NCBI RefSeq assembly: GCF_001717505.1
Contig: NZ_CP017037.1
Location: 721,001 to 785,000 of the forward strand
Reading direction: 5' to 3'
Source: Dialister pneumosintes
Lineage (GTDB): Bacteria; Bacillota; Negativicutes; Veillonellales; Dialisteraceae
DNA length: 64,000 bases
Shown here: positions 50,482 to 60,373 of the stretch, piece after piece
Numbering within the stretch: the stretch's first letter is position 1
Layout of the letters: every line of letters starts with the position of its first letter
Translations under genes and position numbers: made by a program
The notes under the pieces: model-generated
Database searches by the model: none
Seen by the model: the letters and a program-made list of their open reading frames with translations, nothing else
Told to the model about the DNA's origin: nothing

Positions 50482-51475
50482 TCTTGCCACCTTCTTTTGC
50501 CTTTTTCTCAATGGCTTTTATTTCATTTAAGTAATCTTTTTCTACCTGAGTCAGTGTGTTGTGTTGATATCTTCTATACTCTGTCTGCACTTTTTTATTG
50601 GCTTGTTCTTTCGAAATACTTCCATTTCCAACTAATAACTCTTCTCCAGTAATACTTAATACTTTATCTGTATATTGCAGCCAATCATTCATCGTCATGA
50701 CAATTTGTTTTTGTGCTTGTCTTTCTGCAAACTCAAGAAACCCCGAAACTAAGGTATTTAAACTCTTCAATTCCTTTTCACTCAAATAATTCTTGGCAGT
50801 TTTAGCCTCTTTTAAAGTTGGTAATTCTCCTTGAAATACGGTAAGCCCCATAAATTCTTTAGCTGAATCCACACGTTCGTAAATCAGTTCACTGGCTGTA
50901 TGATGATGAATAGCAAAATGCATTTTATTTTGAATCGTTGCAAAAAATAATTTTGCATCATCACTATGAGAACAATAGTCTATGCTAGTAGCAAATAAAT
51001 CTAAGACTTGACGATAAAAAACTTTCTCACTAGAACGAATATCTCGAATTCTGTCTAAAAGTTCTTTAAAATAACTGCTTACACCAAGATTTTTCAGTCT
51101 ATTATCATCTATAGCAAATCCTTTGATTAAGTATTCTTTTAATATAGTGGAAGCATAATTTCTAAATTGAATACCACGAGGAGAACGAACTCGATATCCA
51201 ATTGCCAAAATCATATCCAGAGAATAATAAGCTATATTACGAGAAATATTTCGCCCACCTTCATTTTGAACTGTCAACTTATAGTTGACAGTTGACTCCT
51301 CATCCAATTCTCCATCCTCAAGAATAGCTTTAATATGTTTACTGATATTCTGTTTGCTCGTTTGAAACAACTCTGCCATCTCAAGTTGGTTTAGCCAAAC
51401 AGTTTCATTTTCTACATGAAGTTCAATTTTAGCTTTTCCATCTTCTGTATTATATAAAATAATATTATTCTTCAT
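50474..51475 (-). CDS. RhuM family protein in the RM operon
   Basis: A 333-aa RhuM (virulence_RhuM) family protein, named after a Salmonella pathogenicity-island gene; its biochemical role is unknown. The N-terminal segment [21 protein letters not shown] looks like a DNA-binding helix-turn-helix. [20 protein letters not shown] and [17 protein letters not shown] are family-specific. The start is ATG 51475 behind GGAG, overlapping the hsdM stop; its own stop overlaps hsdS1. It is embedded in the operon by overlaps on both sides, which implies co-regulation with the RM system. Confidence 0.88.
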
Positions 51476-53048
51476 TTTCAAGCTCCTTTACAATTTCATT
51501 GATAGAAGCTCTTAATTCATCAATTTTACTTACAGTTTCTTCAATCTGTTTATTTAATACTTTTATATCAATTTTTTCTCTCGTATCTTCCTTCTCTATA
51601 TAGGTAGATACGGAAAGATTGTAATCATTTTCTTCTATTTCAGATAACTCTACATATCTTGAAAAATATTTTGTATCTTTTCTATTTCTAAATGCATGAA
51701 GTATGGCTTCAATATTCTTTTCTTCTAAGATGTTATTATTCGTTTCTTTCTTAAATTCTTTACTTGCATCAATAAATAGAATTTTATTTTCTGTTTTATT
51801 TTTAGCCATTACTAAAACACAAGTAGCAATAGAAGTTCCATAAAATAAATTTTCCGGAAGTTGAATCACACAATCGATAAAGTTATTATCTACTAGATAT
51901 TTACGAATTGTTTTTTCTGCACCTCGACGATAAAAAATTCCAGGGAAACAAACAATAGCAGCACGCCCTTTACTCGAAAGATAGCTTAAAGAGTGCATAA
52001 TAAAAGCATAATCAGCATAAGATTTTGGTGCGAGTTTCCCCGCCGGAGCAAAACGTTCATCATTAATTAAAGTAGGATCAGCATCCCCAATCCATTTAAT
52101 AGAGTAAGGAGGATTAGAAACAATAGCATCAAACGGTTTTTCTTCTCCATGTCTCGGATGTAATAAGGTATCCCCTCGCTCGATAGAAAAATGATTGTAA
52201 TTAACATTATGTAAGAACATATTCATACGAGCTAAGTTGAAATTCGTCATATTGATTTCTTGCCCATAGAATCCTTCATCAATGATATGTTCATCAAACT
52301 GTTTTTTCATTTGCAAAAGTAACGAACCGCTTCCACAAGTCGGGTCATATACTTTATTAATTTTGTCTTTTCCATCCATAACTAAACGAGATAATAGTTT
52401 AGATACAGTTTGTGGCGTAAAAAATTCCCCACCGGATTTACCGGCATTACTTGCATAATTCGATATCAAATATTCATAAGCATCCCCGAATGCATCAATA
52501 TCATTATCTTTAAAATTGCCAAAGTTAATGCCGGCTATCCCTGTCAATATATCTACGAGCCTCTTATTTTTCTCCGGTACACTTCCACCAAGACGATTAC
52601 TGGTTGTATCCACATCATCAAATAATCCTTTAATATCTTCTTCTGAAGCAGATCCTACGGCACTTCCTTCGATGGCTTTGAAAATATTAGTTAAGTCAAT
52701 ATTTAAATTTTCATTAGTTTTTGCATTTTTCACTACATTCTCAAATAACTGGCTCGGTAAAATAAAAAAACCTTTATCTTCTACTGTACCGGGTCTAAAG
52801 TCTTTTTCTGCTTCTTCATCACTTAAATCGGCATAATTAAACTCTAAATCCCCCACCTCATGTTCTGCTGCATTAAAAAATTCTGTTATATTTTCAGAAA
52901 TAAACCGATAAAAAAGTATACCTAAAATATATTGCTTAAAATCCCATCCATCAACGGCGCCTCGAACATCATCGGCAATCGCCCATATTTTACGATGTAA
53001 TTCTGCTCTCTGTGCTGCTCCATTAGATTCACCGGTATAATTGCTCAT
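51465..53048 (-). CDS. hsdM: Type I restriction-modification DNA methyltransferase M subunit
   Basis: N6-adenine methyltransferase subunit (527 aa). The N-terminal HsdM helical domain has [24 protein letters not shown]-binding motif I is [15 protein letters not shown]; catalytic motif IV is [15 protein letters not shown]-terminal coiled-coil contacts HsdS. RBS CAGGAG. First gene of the operon hsdM-rhuM-hsdS1-hsdS2-prrC-hsdR. Confidence 0.96.
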   Translation of the reverse strand: MSNYTGESNGAAQRAELHRKIWAIADDVRGAVDGWDFKQYILGILFYRFISENITEFFNAAEHEVGDLEFNYADLSDEEAEKDFRPGTVEDKGFFILPSQLFENVVKNAKTNENLNIDLTNIFKAIEGSAVGSASEEDIKGLFDDVDTTSNRLGGSVPEKNKRLVDILTGIAGINFGNFKDNDIDAFGDAYEYLISNYASNAGKSGGEFFTPQTVSKLLSRLVMDGKDKINKVYDPTCGSGSLLLQMKKQFDEHIIDEGFYGQEINMTNFNLARMNMFLHNVNYNHFSIERGDTLLHPRHGEEKPFDAIVSNPPYSIKWIGDADPTLINDERFAPAGKLAPKSYADYAFIMHSLSYLSSKGRAAIVCFPGIFYRRGAEKTIRKYLVDNNFIDCVIQLPENLFYGTSIATCVLVMAKNKTENKILFIDASKEFKKETNNNILEEKNIEAILHAFRNRKDTKYFSRYVELSEIEENDYNLSVSTYIEKEDTREKIDIKVLNKQIEETVSKIDELRASINEIVKELENEE

Positions 53049-53210
53049 TTATAACACACTCCTGATTGACTTTATAAAATCTCAACAATAATACACATAA
53101 ATTATCATTGTCATTCATTATAGTATCGATAACTTCACACTTTTACAGTATAGCATATATTATTAACAGTAATTAAACACTTTATAAACTCCATTTATTT
53201 ATCCCCATAC

Positions 53211-53240
53211 AAAAAAGACTGCATGTATTGCAGTCTTTTT
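53211..53240 (-). terminator. Rho-independent terminator after the 263-aa gene
   Basis: Stem AAAAAGACTGC / GCAGTCTTTTT, loop ATGTATT, with flanking A/T runs. The rest of the 290-bp gap up to hsdM holds A/T-rich sequence with candidate -10 boxes (TATACT, TATAAT) but no convincing -35. Confidence 0.85.
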
Positions 53241-53337
53241 TACTAATTGTTATTCCATTATTTTCGCAAATTTCTCTGCTAGGTTATCCAGTGGTTAAAA
53301 TTATATATTCTTTACATAGAAGTAAACTTTACTATGA

Positions 53338-54129
53338 CTATTCCTTATTTTTTCCAAATGGTAGTTTCTTTAAAAGGTTTTGAATACCATTTTTTATTTT
53401 TGTTGACAGATTTGACTGTTCTTTATTTTTCTCGGATTCTTGTATAAATCTCCCCAATTGCTTTAAAGCAATCTTTTCATAAATAAGTGCCCCTTCTGTA
53501 TCGCAATTTAATAAATTTGAGTAGGATTCGGAGTTGTTTAAGTCTAAAGGATTCGGTTCTACTACTTCAGATGCTTCTAATAATCCTAAATTATTCTCTT
53601 TTGCATACTGTAACGCTTTTATAAAAACCGGAAGATTCTGTACATAAAAGTCATCGATAATTTTTCGTGTTTCTTCCTGTTTTTCATAATCATCCAACAG
53701 CTGTACGACTTGCTCCGGTGCGATGTAAACACCTCCGGAATAATTTTCAACAAGTCCTCCATTTACCGGACTATGAATAAAATCTGGTTTTAATTGCTCC
53801 CATGGAGTTACATATTTCTTCATCTGCGGTTTATCATCCATTAAAAAGGAAAAAGCAGTTCCTCTTGTATAGTAATAAGGACTAAAATAACCTTGTACAA
53901 TTGCTATATAGAATACATGCAATTTTTCAAAAGCTATATTCTCCTCTACTTTGGATGCTACACGCATGGTATCGATATATTCGTTCATAAAAAAGGGTTT
54001 CAAATGATACTCTTCCCCTATCTTTTCTAATGCAGCAATATTTCCGTCTGCTACATCCAACAGTTTTGAAAAATACCATTGTGTCATCTGCTCTACAGAA
54101 ATCGGATGATAAGTAATGTCAAATCCCAT
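53338..54129 (-). CDS. Hypothetical protein, possible immunity-type (263 aa)
   Basis: I cannot name its family. A soluble protein starting MGFDITYHPISVEQMTQWYF, Tyr/Phe-rich through residue 110, with an acidic helical middle and a basic C-terminal tail (KIKNGIQNLLKKLPFGKNKE). It lies 29 bp downstream of the DUF4241 gene and probably shares its transcript. The style of the pair, soluble and of unknown function beside DUF4241, resembles immunity genes of polymorphic toxin loci, but no toxin gene is in the window. Confidence 0.75.
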   Translation of the reverse strand: MGFDITYHPISVEQMTQWYFSKLLDVADGNIAALEKIGEEYHLKPFFMNEYIDTMRVASKVEENIAFEKLHVFYIAIVQGYFSPYYYTRGTAFSFLMDDKPQMKKYVTPWEQLKPDFIHSPVNGGLVENYSGGVYIAPEQVVQLLDDYEKQEETRKIIDDFYVQNLPVFIKALQYAKENNLGLLEASEVVEPNPLDLNNSESYSNLLNCDTEGALIYEKIALKQLGRFIQESEKNKEQSNLSTKIKNGIQNLLKKLPFGKNKE

Positions 54130-54158
54130 ATTTCTTCTCCTTTATAACAACTATATAA

Positions 54159-55247
54159 TTACGCTTTACGTGGGTCTACAAATAAGGTCACTAATTCACA
54201 ACGCTTTCCATTCTTATCCACGCCCCAGAACACTTGATAGATACCATCGCCGAAACCGGTAGCAACCATGACTATTTCATTGTTAGACTCCGGAATTTTA
54301 AAGCGGATAAAGTCACCGCCTTCTCTTTGTAAGTCAGGATATGCTTCTGCACTTTCTTTAAATAAATCGGCTAAGTAGTCATTATACCAATTTCCATTGG
54401 GGTGTTCTTTATACCATGCATACAATACTTTCCAATAACTTTCTGCCGCTTCCTTATCACAGAATGTAGACATGCCTGCATCCACCGGAAAAGCTGCTCG
54501 AAATTCCTTTTTATCTTTAGCTTTATACATTGTTGCCGCTTGATATGACAACGCTTCCTCTTCTGTCACTTTGAGACGCATACCTGTCATTCGTATACCG
54601 ACCAACTCAGAGTCCAATATCCCAATAGTAATTGGGTAATATCCTGACGGAATAGTTTCTTTTATTACCGGAACATACATGGATTGCAATTCACAAATAG
54701 GATCTGCCGCCATTAACGTGCCGGACGGGAAATACACTTGTTCAAAAGTATATGTCTTAACATGTCGTGAATGAAATACTGCCTCTACTGTTTCCGGTGC
54801 GATGGTTTCTGCTTGTAACAGTTCATCTGTTTGTTCACAAATTTCTCTAATGGTCTGCTCTTCTTGCAATGCCACTTCCATATTTTGAACAAAGATTTTC
54901 ATATCTTCAAGAGTAAGTCCACGAAGTAATACTAGCGGAAATTTATCTTCTACTACATAGTCTTTTAAAAAACGTACACTTTTGTAAAAAGGTAAATTAC
55001 CAATAAGGGTGTCTTCTGTCGTACTTAATAGCAACAAACGATATTCTACTTCTTCCGGTTTATCTACGGAATACACTTCTGCCGGTTGTAAACATAAAAC
55101 GGTATCTACCCCTTCTTTTAAAGTAAAGAACATATATCTTTTCCCGTCTTTTTCGTACATATTCGGCTGTGCTTTATGGCAGCTTTCCCATGAAGTATGA
55201 TTCGTTTCTTTTATATCTTTATTCTTACCAAAATTGAAAAATCCCAT
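54159..55247 (-). CDS. DUF4241 domain protein (362 aa)
   Basis: The C-terminal half fits DUF4241: FPSGTLMAADPICELQ, IPSGYYPITIGIL, then RMTGMRLKVTEEEA and FPVDAGMSTFCDKEAAE, with the terminal FGDGIYQVFWGVDKNGK. DUF4241 proteins have no established activity; some occur as candidate immunity proteins. The N-terminal 180 residues form an additional domain that I do not recognise. Cytoplasmic by sequence. Adjacent to the 263-aa gene in the same direction. Confidence 0.75.
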   Translation of the reverse strand: MGFFNFGKNKDIKETNHTSWESCHKAQPNMYEKDGKRYMFFTLKEGVDTVLCLQPAEVYSVDKPEEVEYRLLLLSTTEDTLIGNLPFYKSVRFLKDYVVEDKFPLVLLRGLTLEDMKIFVQNMEVALQEEQTIREICEQTDELLQAETIAPETVEAVFHSRHVKTYTFEQVYFPSGTLMAADPICELQSMYVPVIKETIPSGYYPITIGILDSELVGIRMTGMRLKVTEEEALSYQAATMYKAKDKKEFRAAFPVDAGMSTFCDKEAAESYWKVLYAWYKEHPNGNWYNDYLADLFKESAEAYPDLQREGGDFIRFKIPESNNEIVMVATGFGDGIYQVFWGVDKNGKRCELVTLFVDPRKA

Positions 55248-55288
55248 GATTATTCTCTCTCCATATGTGTCATAAAAGTCATGTTGTT

Positions 55289-56533
55289 CTAATCATCAAA
55301 GTATTCAAAAAATACTCTGTCATATTTTTCTCGGGAATCCATTTGTGGAGCTTTAAAATATTTTAAATAGCCCCAATAACTATAATTATTAATTCGTATC
55401 AGCTCTATAGTTACGGATTGTGGTTTCCACAATTTATTTAGAGTTTTACACCAAGTAAGTAAAGAGTCTTCATCTTTTAATTGATAAGATTCTACAGATA
55501 ATTCATATCTTTTAAATAATACCAACTCTCGCAATAAGGAAAGAAAAGTATCCCTCTTTATATTTTTAAGAAGAAACATCGTATATGACGTTTGATGCAG
55601 CAAAGTCATACCTACCCTTGCAATCTGTTTTTCTCGAGTCAATCCGTCTTCTGCAGTATATAAAGGGGGATATGCATATTCTCCATCTATTCCATTTGCT
55701 ATTTGTTTTTCTATATAATCACCAGGTTCTGCAATGCACTTGCTCATTTCCATCATAAGAGAATCATCATAGGTGGAAATCGCACCTACCGTTCTTAATA
55801 TCTCTTTTTCTGTCGTGGGAAGTGCATGAACGGCTACCTGTATTCGACTATTCTGAAATATATTCCAAGCAGAATTTTCCATAAGTGCCAGTAATAAAAA
55901 AGCGGCAAGGATAAAAAACGTACCTTTTATAAAAGAATTTTCTTTCCAAAACTCTATTCCTAGATAAGTAAAACTACAAAGTAATCCAGTAAACCAAACA
56001 AATAAAATAATATTAGTTATATATTTATCTCGCTTATATAGGAATTGGTTCTTCATGCTTCCAGCAATTAATTCTTTCCATCCTAAATATTCGAATCCTA
56101 ATAAAGTATAGGGAATCCCCTCTTTTTCTAAATCGGATTGTACTCGATGGATGGCACGAAAAATATCATCTTGATGATATTTAAAATTAAAAACTTTGCG
56201 AGTCACAACACTAATATCAAAATAATAGCGACAAGAGCGATTACCATTCGGATATACAATACGTAAAAATCCGATGTAAGGTCTACCATGCCGGTGATAA
56301 GGTGCATAACCGACTTCAACTCTTTCTATATCATCTAATGAAAAAGTAGGTTTCCATAAAGAATTGATAATAAAGGTTCCATCTTCTATGTAAAATACAT
56401 CAAATCGTGCATCACCAACTCGGTTGTACTTACTGAGTAAATATAGATAAACACCAATAATCGTTAAAGAAATAAAAAGTATACTCCCTAAAAAAATATT
56501 TCCGGAATCCGTAATAATTTTCATCCAATCCAT
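55289..56533 (-). CDS. Membrane protein of unknown function (414 aa)
   Basis: One N-terminal transmembrane helix (about 12-33), a beta-rich soluble domain (about 45-150) that loosely resembles bacterial PH-like domains, two more helices (about 172-193 and 203-222), then a soluble C-terminal domain of about 190 residues. I do not recognise the family. It is the upstream neighbour of the DUF4241 gene, 41 bp away. Confidence 0.7.
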   Translation of the reverse strand: MDWMKIITDSGNIFLGSILFISLTIIGVYLYLLSKYNRVGDARFDVFYIEDGTFIINSLWKPTFSLDDIERVEVGYAPYHRHGRPYIGFLRIVYPNGNRSCRYYFDISVVTRKVFNFKYHQDDIFRAIHRVQSDLEKEGIPYTLLGFEYLGWKELIAGSMKNQFLYKRDKYITNIILFVWFTGLLCSFTYLGIEFWKENSFIKGTFFILAAFLLLALMENSAWNIFQNSRIQVAVHALPTTEKEILRTVGAISTYDDSLMMEMSKCIAEPGDYIEKQIANGIDGEYAYPPLYTAEDGLTREKQIARVGMTLLHQTSYTMFLLKNIKRDTFLSLLRELVLFKRYELSVESYQLKDEDSLLTWCKTLNKLWKPQSVTIELIRINNYSYWGYLKYFKAPQMDSREKYDRVFFEYFDD

Positions 56534-56609
56534 AAATACCCACTTTTAAATAACGAATAATATCTTTGAACCATGTGGATTTTATAAATACGATACGCCC
56601 GTTTTATTA

Positions 56610-57086
56610 TTAGTAATACAATATAGACTTCTCACAATGTGGGCAATTCTCACGTATAACCGGACGTCTACTTATCCAACGATGTCGCGACAAAAGTTCT
56701 CCATCCATAACTTTTCCACAATGAGGGCATCTCCAAAATAACCAAAAGCTAAGTAGAGTACGACCGTAAAGCAAAAGCAAGAAACCTGCAATCCAAATGA
56801 AACTACTCGAAAATTCACTCTTGATAAAAATAGGTATGAAATCAAAATATACCATAAGAATGAAATTAGCTACAACAACCCCCAGAGTATATTTAACGTA
56901 TTGTGAAGTGTGTTTGACCCCCTTTACAGTCTCTTCATCCACCTTCTTACCGTCTACCACCACATTTTGGTATAAAAACAATTTCCTTATCATATAGGCA
57001 CTATGAATAAGAAAAAGAGTAGCAAGCAAATGATCTCCACCAAATAAAAAATCAAATAAATACGAAATAACATCGAGTGATATCAT
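56610..57086 (-). CDS. Zinc-ribbon membrane protein (158 aa)
   Basis: Unknown function. Three hydrophobic segments (about 15-35, 60-80 and 92-115) precede a C-terminal zinc ribbon, CPHCGKVMDGELLSRH...CPHCEK. Similar in design to the 145-aa protein 550 bp upstream, though the ribbon is at the other end relative to the helices. The 220 bp between this gene and the KTSC gene contain only A/T-rich sequence and a terminator. Confidence 0.65.
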   Translation of the reverse strand: MISLDVISYLFDFLFGGDHLLATLFLIHSAYMIRKLFLYQNVVVDGKKVDEETVKGVKHTSQYVKYTLGVVVANFILMVYFDFIPIFIKSEFSSSFIWIAGFLLLLYGRTLLSFWLFWRCPHCGKVMDGELLSRHRWISRRPVIRENCPHCEKSILYY

Positions 57087-57241
57087 GAATTTACACTTAT
57101 CTTTTTACACACTTAAACGCCATATACATTCTTCTAATTAGAAATAAAACTCATTATTTCCATTCCTATTATATTCAAAAAAGAAGTAATAAAAAATATA
57201 TAAATTAATTTTTTATCAATATTTGTTTTAATTTCACACCA

Positions 57242-57279
57242 CAAAAAAAGAGCATTGCAATAATACAACACTCTTTTTA
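57242..57279 (-). terminator. Rho-independent terminator of the KTSC gene
   Basis: Stem AAAAAGAG plus TGTTG / CAATG plus CTCTTTTT with two wobble pairs, T-rich on the minus-strand side, 30 bp after the stop codon. Confidence 0.7.
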
Positions 57280-57310
57280 ATATAAGTTTTTACTACTATA
57301 AAAATTACTT

Positions 57311-57517
57311 TTATTCAATACGAATTGTTGGAAAATTATCTTTTAACCTTTGATGAACAAATCGTCCTTTACTTTCTGAATTAAGAAACTCATCAAACAA
57401 ACTACTTGTAGTGCCTGTATATTGATATACATATCCATTGTTAAAATGAACCTCAATAACTCCATCTTCATATCCAATACACTCTACATTGGAAGATTCG
57501 ACCGAAATTAAATGCAA
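57311..57517 (-). CDS. KTSC domain protein (68 aa)
   Basis: A single KTSC domain: VESSNVECIGYEDGVIEVHF, then NGYVYQYTG, and the C-terminal NSESKGRFVHQRLKDNFP. KTSC proteins are small, often phage- or island-borne, and have been linked to nucleic-acid-related systems without proof. A promoter is not obvious. Confidence 0.85.
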   Translation of the reverse strand: MHLISVESSNVECIGYEDGVIEVHFNNGYVYQYTGTTSSLFDEFLNSESKGRFVHQRLKDNFPTIRIE

Positions 57518-57636
57518 AATAGTTCTCCTTCCTAAGTTCTTTCTATTGTAATATAAAATATTATACCACTACACATAAAAATAAGTTGCTTTATATGTAA
57601 CATTATTTTAATGCTCTCAAACTACACAAACAATGT

Positions 57637-58074
57637 TTACAATTTAATATTAAATAATACGCTACATAAGCATATCCATAATGCCGCCATTCCCATGTAT
57701 TTAAAAACAGGTACATACATTGCTATAAAAAGAGGTGGTATATGCTTTCTTAATGAAAATGCGTTAATGTTATCCCAATTGCAATAGGTTTCTTTCCCAC
57801 ACTTAGAACAAAATACTTTACGCATCTCTTTGAGAGGATTAATTTTAAAAAGCCGCCTTTCTCTAATAGCCATGACATGCTTTGTATACTCTTCCATCGT
57901 AACCGTAAAAGAATGACCACAAACCCGACAAGTCACATGAACCGGAAAGTCTATATTTCTTATCGCTTGCTTCCCACTTTTCATTAATGTAATGAATGCC
58001 ATGATAACAAAAATAAAAGTGGGGACACCTACTACCAACACATGTATAACTGCGGAATCAATAGAAAATAACAA
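57637..58074 (-). CDS. Zinc-ribbon membrane protein (145 aa)
   Basis: Unknown function. An N-terminal helix (about 8-29), a zinc ribbon formed by VTCRVCGHSF and VFCSKCGKETYC, and a C-terminal helix (about 118-142). Probably membrane-anchored with the ribbon in the cytoplasm. The gaps on both sides (about 120-130 bp) show no clear promoter. Confidence 0.65.
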   Translation of the reverse strand: MLFSIDSAVIHVLVVGVPTFIFVIMAFITLMKSGKQAIRNIDFPVHVTCRVCGHSFTVTMEEYTKHVMAIRERRLFKINPLKEMRKVFCSKCGKETYCNWDNINAFSLRKHIPPLFIAMYVPVFKYMGMAALWICLCSVLFNIKL

Positions 58075-58206
58075 TTATATGCCTCCTTAATTCATTTTAC
58101 TTGTCTTATATGCATTACATTAATGAGTAGTTACTCTGATTTCCTACTAATATATACTAAATATTACCTAGAATTTTAAAACCATCTCACCTTATTTTTT
58201 ATACTT

Positions 58207-58752
58207 CTAATCTTTTTCTTCTTTATTATATTTGAAATGGTCATATTTCATAAGCTGAATAAAAGCTATACACGCTAATGCAGCACCTGCCATATATTTC
58301 CAATCGATAAAATCCGGAATTTCCTTTATCATTACATAAATTTCTTTGCCACTTACTCCATGTAAATAGGTATCAAATAGTAAAATCCCAAAGAAAGAAA
58401 ATATCCCATTAAGAGCCATCGATAACATAACTATTTTCTTGTCTTTCCACTTCGCCTGTTCTTTGGAGTATCCTAACAAAACTACAGAATATCCGGCAGG
58501 TACAAGAAGGAGAACCATTCCCAATACTTCTTTATTAATACGAATATGCGTACTTGTAGACTGAAAAGCCATTTTTATCCATGTATACTCATTACATAAC
58601 ATAGTAATTCCAAGCAAAATCGCATAAGCAACCATCATTCCTATTATATAGTTTAATCCTCTATAGTTACTTCTATCTAAAATCTTTTTCTTAAAAAAGA
58701 AAAGTAAACTGATATATGCAATAATAATTCCTAAAACCAATAAAAAAGCCAT
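58207..58752 (-). CDS. Five-helix membrane protein (181 aa)
   Basis: Unknown function. Predicted helices at about 2-20, 35-53, 75-95, 107-128 and 150-168, ending in a charged tail KYNKEEKD. Codon reading is clean, and an overlapping ORF in another frame has no such pattern. Confidence 0.65.
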   Translation of the reverse strand: MAFLLVLGIIIAYISLLFFFKKKILDRSNYRGLNYIIGMMVAYAILLGITMLCNEYTWIKMAFQSTSTHIRINKEVLGMVLLLVPAGYSVVLLGYSKEQAKWKDKKIVMLSMALNGIFSFFGILLFDTYLHGVSGKEIYVMIKEIPDFIDWKYMAGAALACIAFIQLMKYDHFKYNKEEKD

Positions 58753-58793
58753 AAGATGCCACTCCCAATTTACTACTTATTGATGTAAACAAA

Positions 58794-59811
58794 TTACTCC
58801 CACAAACTATATTGCGCCCCAACTTCATATCTGTAGCAACTACCATGAGAGTTAAAATTTCCTGTAATTGTATACCTTTTCCATAAAGAATAGAGTTCAG
58901 ATTGAAGTTGTAAATTAAAATTAGTATTGCCTCTTTCGTACTCTTTGAACTCCTTATATGATGCCGGCTGTAATCCAAATACTTCAATCAATTCTTTATT
59001 TTTAATATCTTCCCAACTTATATCTTTAATATTTTTTCCGTTGATTTTCACACTTCCAATCGTTTTTTTCCCTATTATCTATAATAACTCGAGTAACGAT
59101 GCAATCTTTAAGTGGTGCTACATCTCTCCATGCAGGGGTAAGATAAACAATTCCATAGACTTTCTGATCTTTCATTAAAAATGTTTTTTCTCCATAATAA
59201 AAATGATTATTTCTTTCGTTTACAATTATATTTTCCGGTTTTTCGTCCTTAAAATAATACCCTTATGCCAAAAGTTCTTCCGCCTTGGTTTCACCGATGA
59301 TAACTGTACTTCCATTAAATTCAATCCGAGGAGCTTTCTCCGGAAATCCTGTCATATTAAGAAACAACAATAACGCAAAAGATGAGATAACAAGCATTCC
59401 CTGTACAGCATTCGCAGAAGCGTATACATGCAGAGGTCTTACCATTAAAAGTTTTATGATACTTGTAAGAAATTCTACCCCCAAAACCATTATAAATTCT
59501 GTTTTTAAACAAAAGTAAATAGACGCAGGAATGCCAACTCCCTTACTGTATTGTATGAAAAAAACAATACCATTAAGAACTATAAAAAGTAATAAAGTCA
59601 TATTAACTTCTTGTAAAGCCTGACGGTTCGTTGTATTTTCATAAGAATTTTTTACTCTTGCTTTTAATGCATGTCCAATTTTATACATCCAAGAAGGTAC
59701 TTCTTCTTTATTTTGTACAGCCTTAACCAACAAAAAGTACAAAAATGCCGTAAATAAAAACAGTCCAAGCGTAAAACCTCCAAAACATACTGCCAAAATA
59801 AAGGATTCCAC
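58794..59811 (-). pseudogene. Broken membrane-protein gene (internal stop plus frameshift)
   Basis: Three pieces read as one protein. The 5' part (59263-59811) encodes four membrane helices and ends SSTV-like NGSTVIIGETKAEELLA at a TAA (59263-59265). Translation in the same frame continues GYYFKDEKPENIIVNERNNH...VIIDNREK. At an A7 run (59063-59069) the frame must shift by one base (deletion) to continue as TIGSVKINGKNIKDISWEDI and the last ORF (58794-59051). The intact form would be about 338 aa. A member of the paralogous group at 60,374-62,513 by its C-terminal pattern. Confidence 0.75.
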
Positions 59812-59916
59812 GTAGGCACCTCTTTTTCATTTTCAATTAAACAAAATAGAGTTTATTTTTCATTATATCTAAAAAAGTTTGCTATCATAAAGTGATACTA
59901 AGTTTTTATTTTATAT

Positions 59917-60357
59917 CTAAATTTGATTATCCATGTGCTTAATTTCAAATCTTTTCTGCTTTTTATAATCAATACCACCACTATATATAGTAGTCACATC
60001 ATTATAAAATTTTACTAGTTCCACTTGATGTACACCGTGTTTTATGAAATATCTAGCTGTCATTTTGTTCCGTTTAAATAATCCATATATCACTTCGGCA
60101 AATTAATGTTGACTTACGAGCTATTTCTTTATCAATGGATACTATGTTTACTTTATACACATACTTGTATCCAAATATTTTTTCTTCTTTTGAAAAATAC
60201 TATTTCCCTTTTGATCTATATTTTATAACTCTATTTTTTATTTAATTTCGTGATTTTTAACTACTAATGTAAAAACACTATCTCCATAATAAAATAGATT
60301 TTCTTTAGATTATTTCATAAATCCTTTTATGTCTCCCACATAAGAATCTATAAATAA
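59917..60357 (-). pseudogene. Decayed paralogue remnant
   Basis: The 560-bp gap between the two membrane-protein genes is not empty. In changing frames with several stops it encodes ENLFYYGDSVFTLVVKNHE (compare NNHFYYGEKTFLMKDQKV in the preceding pseudogene), KIFGYKYVYKVNIVSIDKEI and MTARYFIKHGVHQVELVKF. This looks like the C-terminal half of a paralogue with multiple frameshifts. Confidence 0.6.
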
Positions 60358-60373
60358 TAAAAGTGATAATTCT

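Noticed and set aside
58691-58987. Minus-strand ORF of 98 codons overlapping two other genes
   Set aside because: It overlaps the better-supported five-helix membrane gene and the pseudogene tail in another frame, and lacks protein-like composition.
59263-59811. 182-aa ORF as a complete independent gene
   Set aside because: Coding sequence continues in frame directly after its TAA with a matching family pattern, so I treat it as the 5' part of a broken gene.
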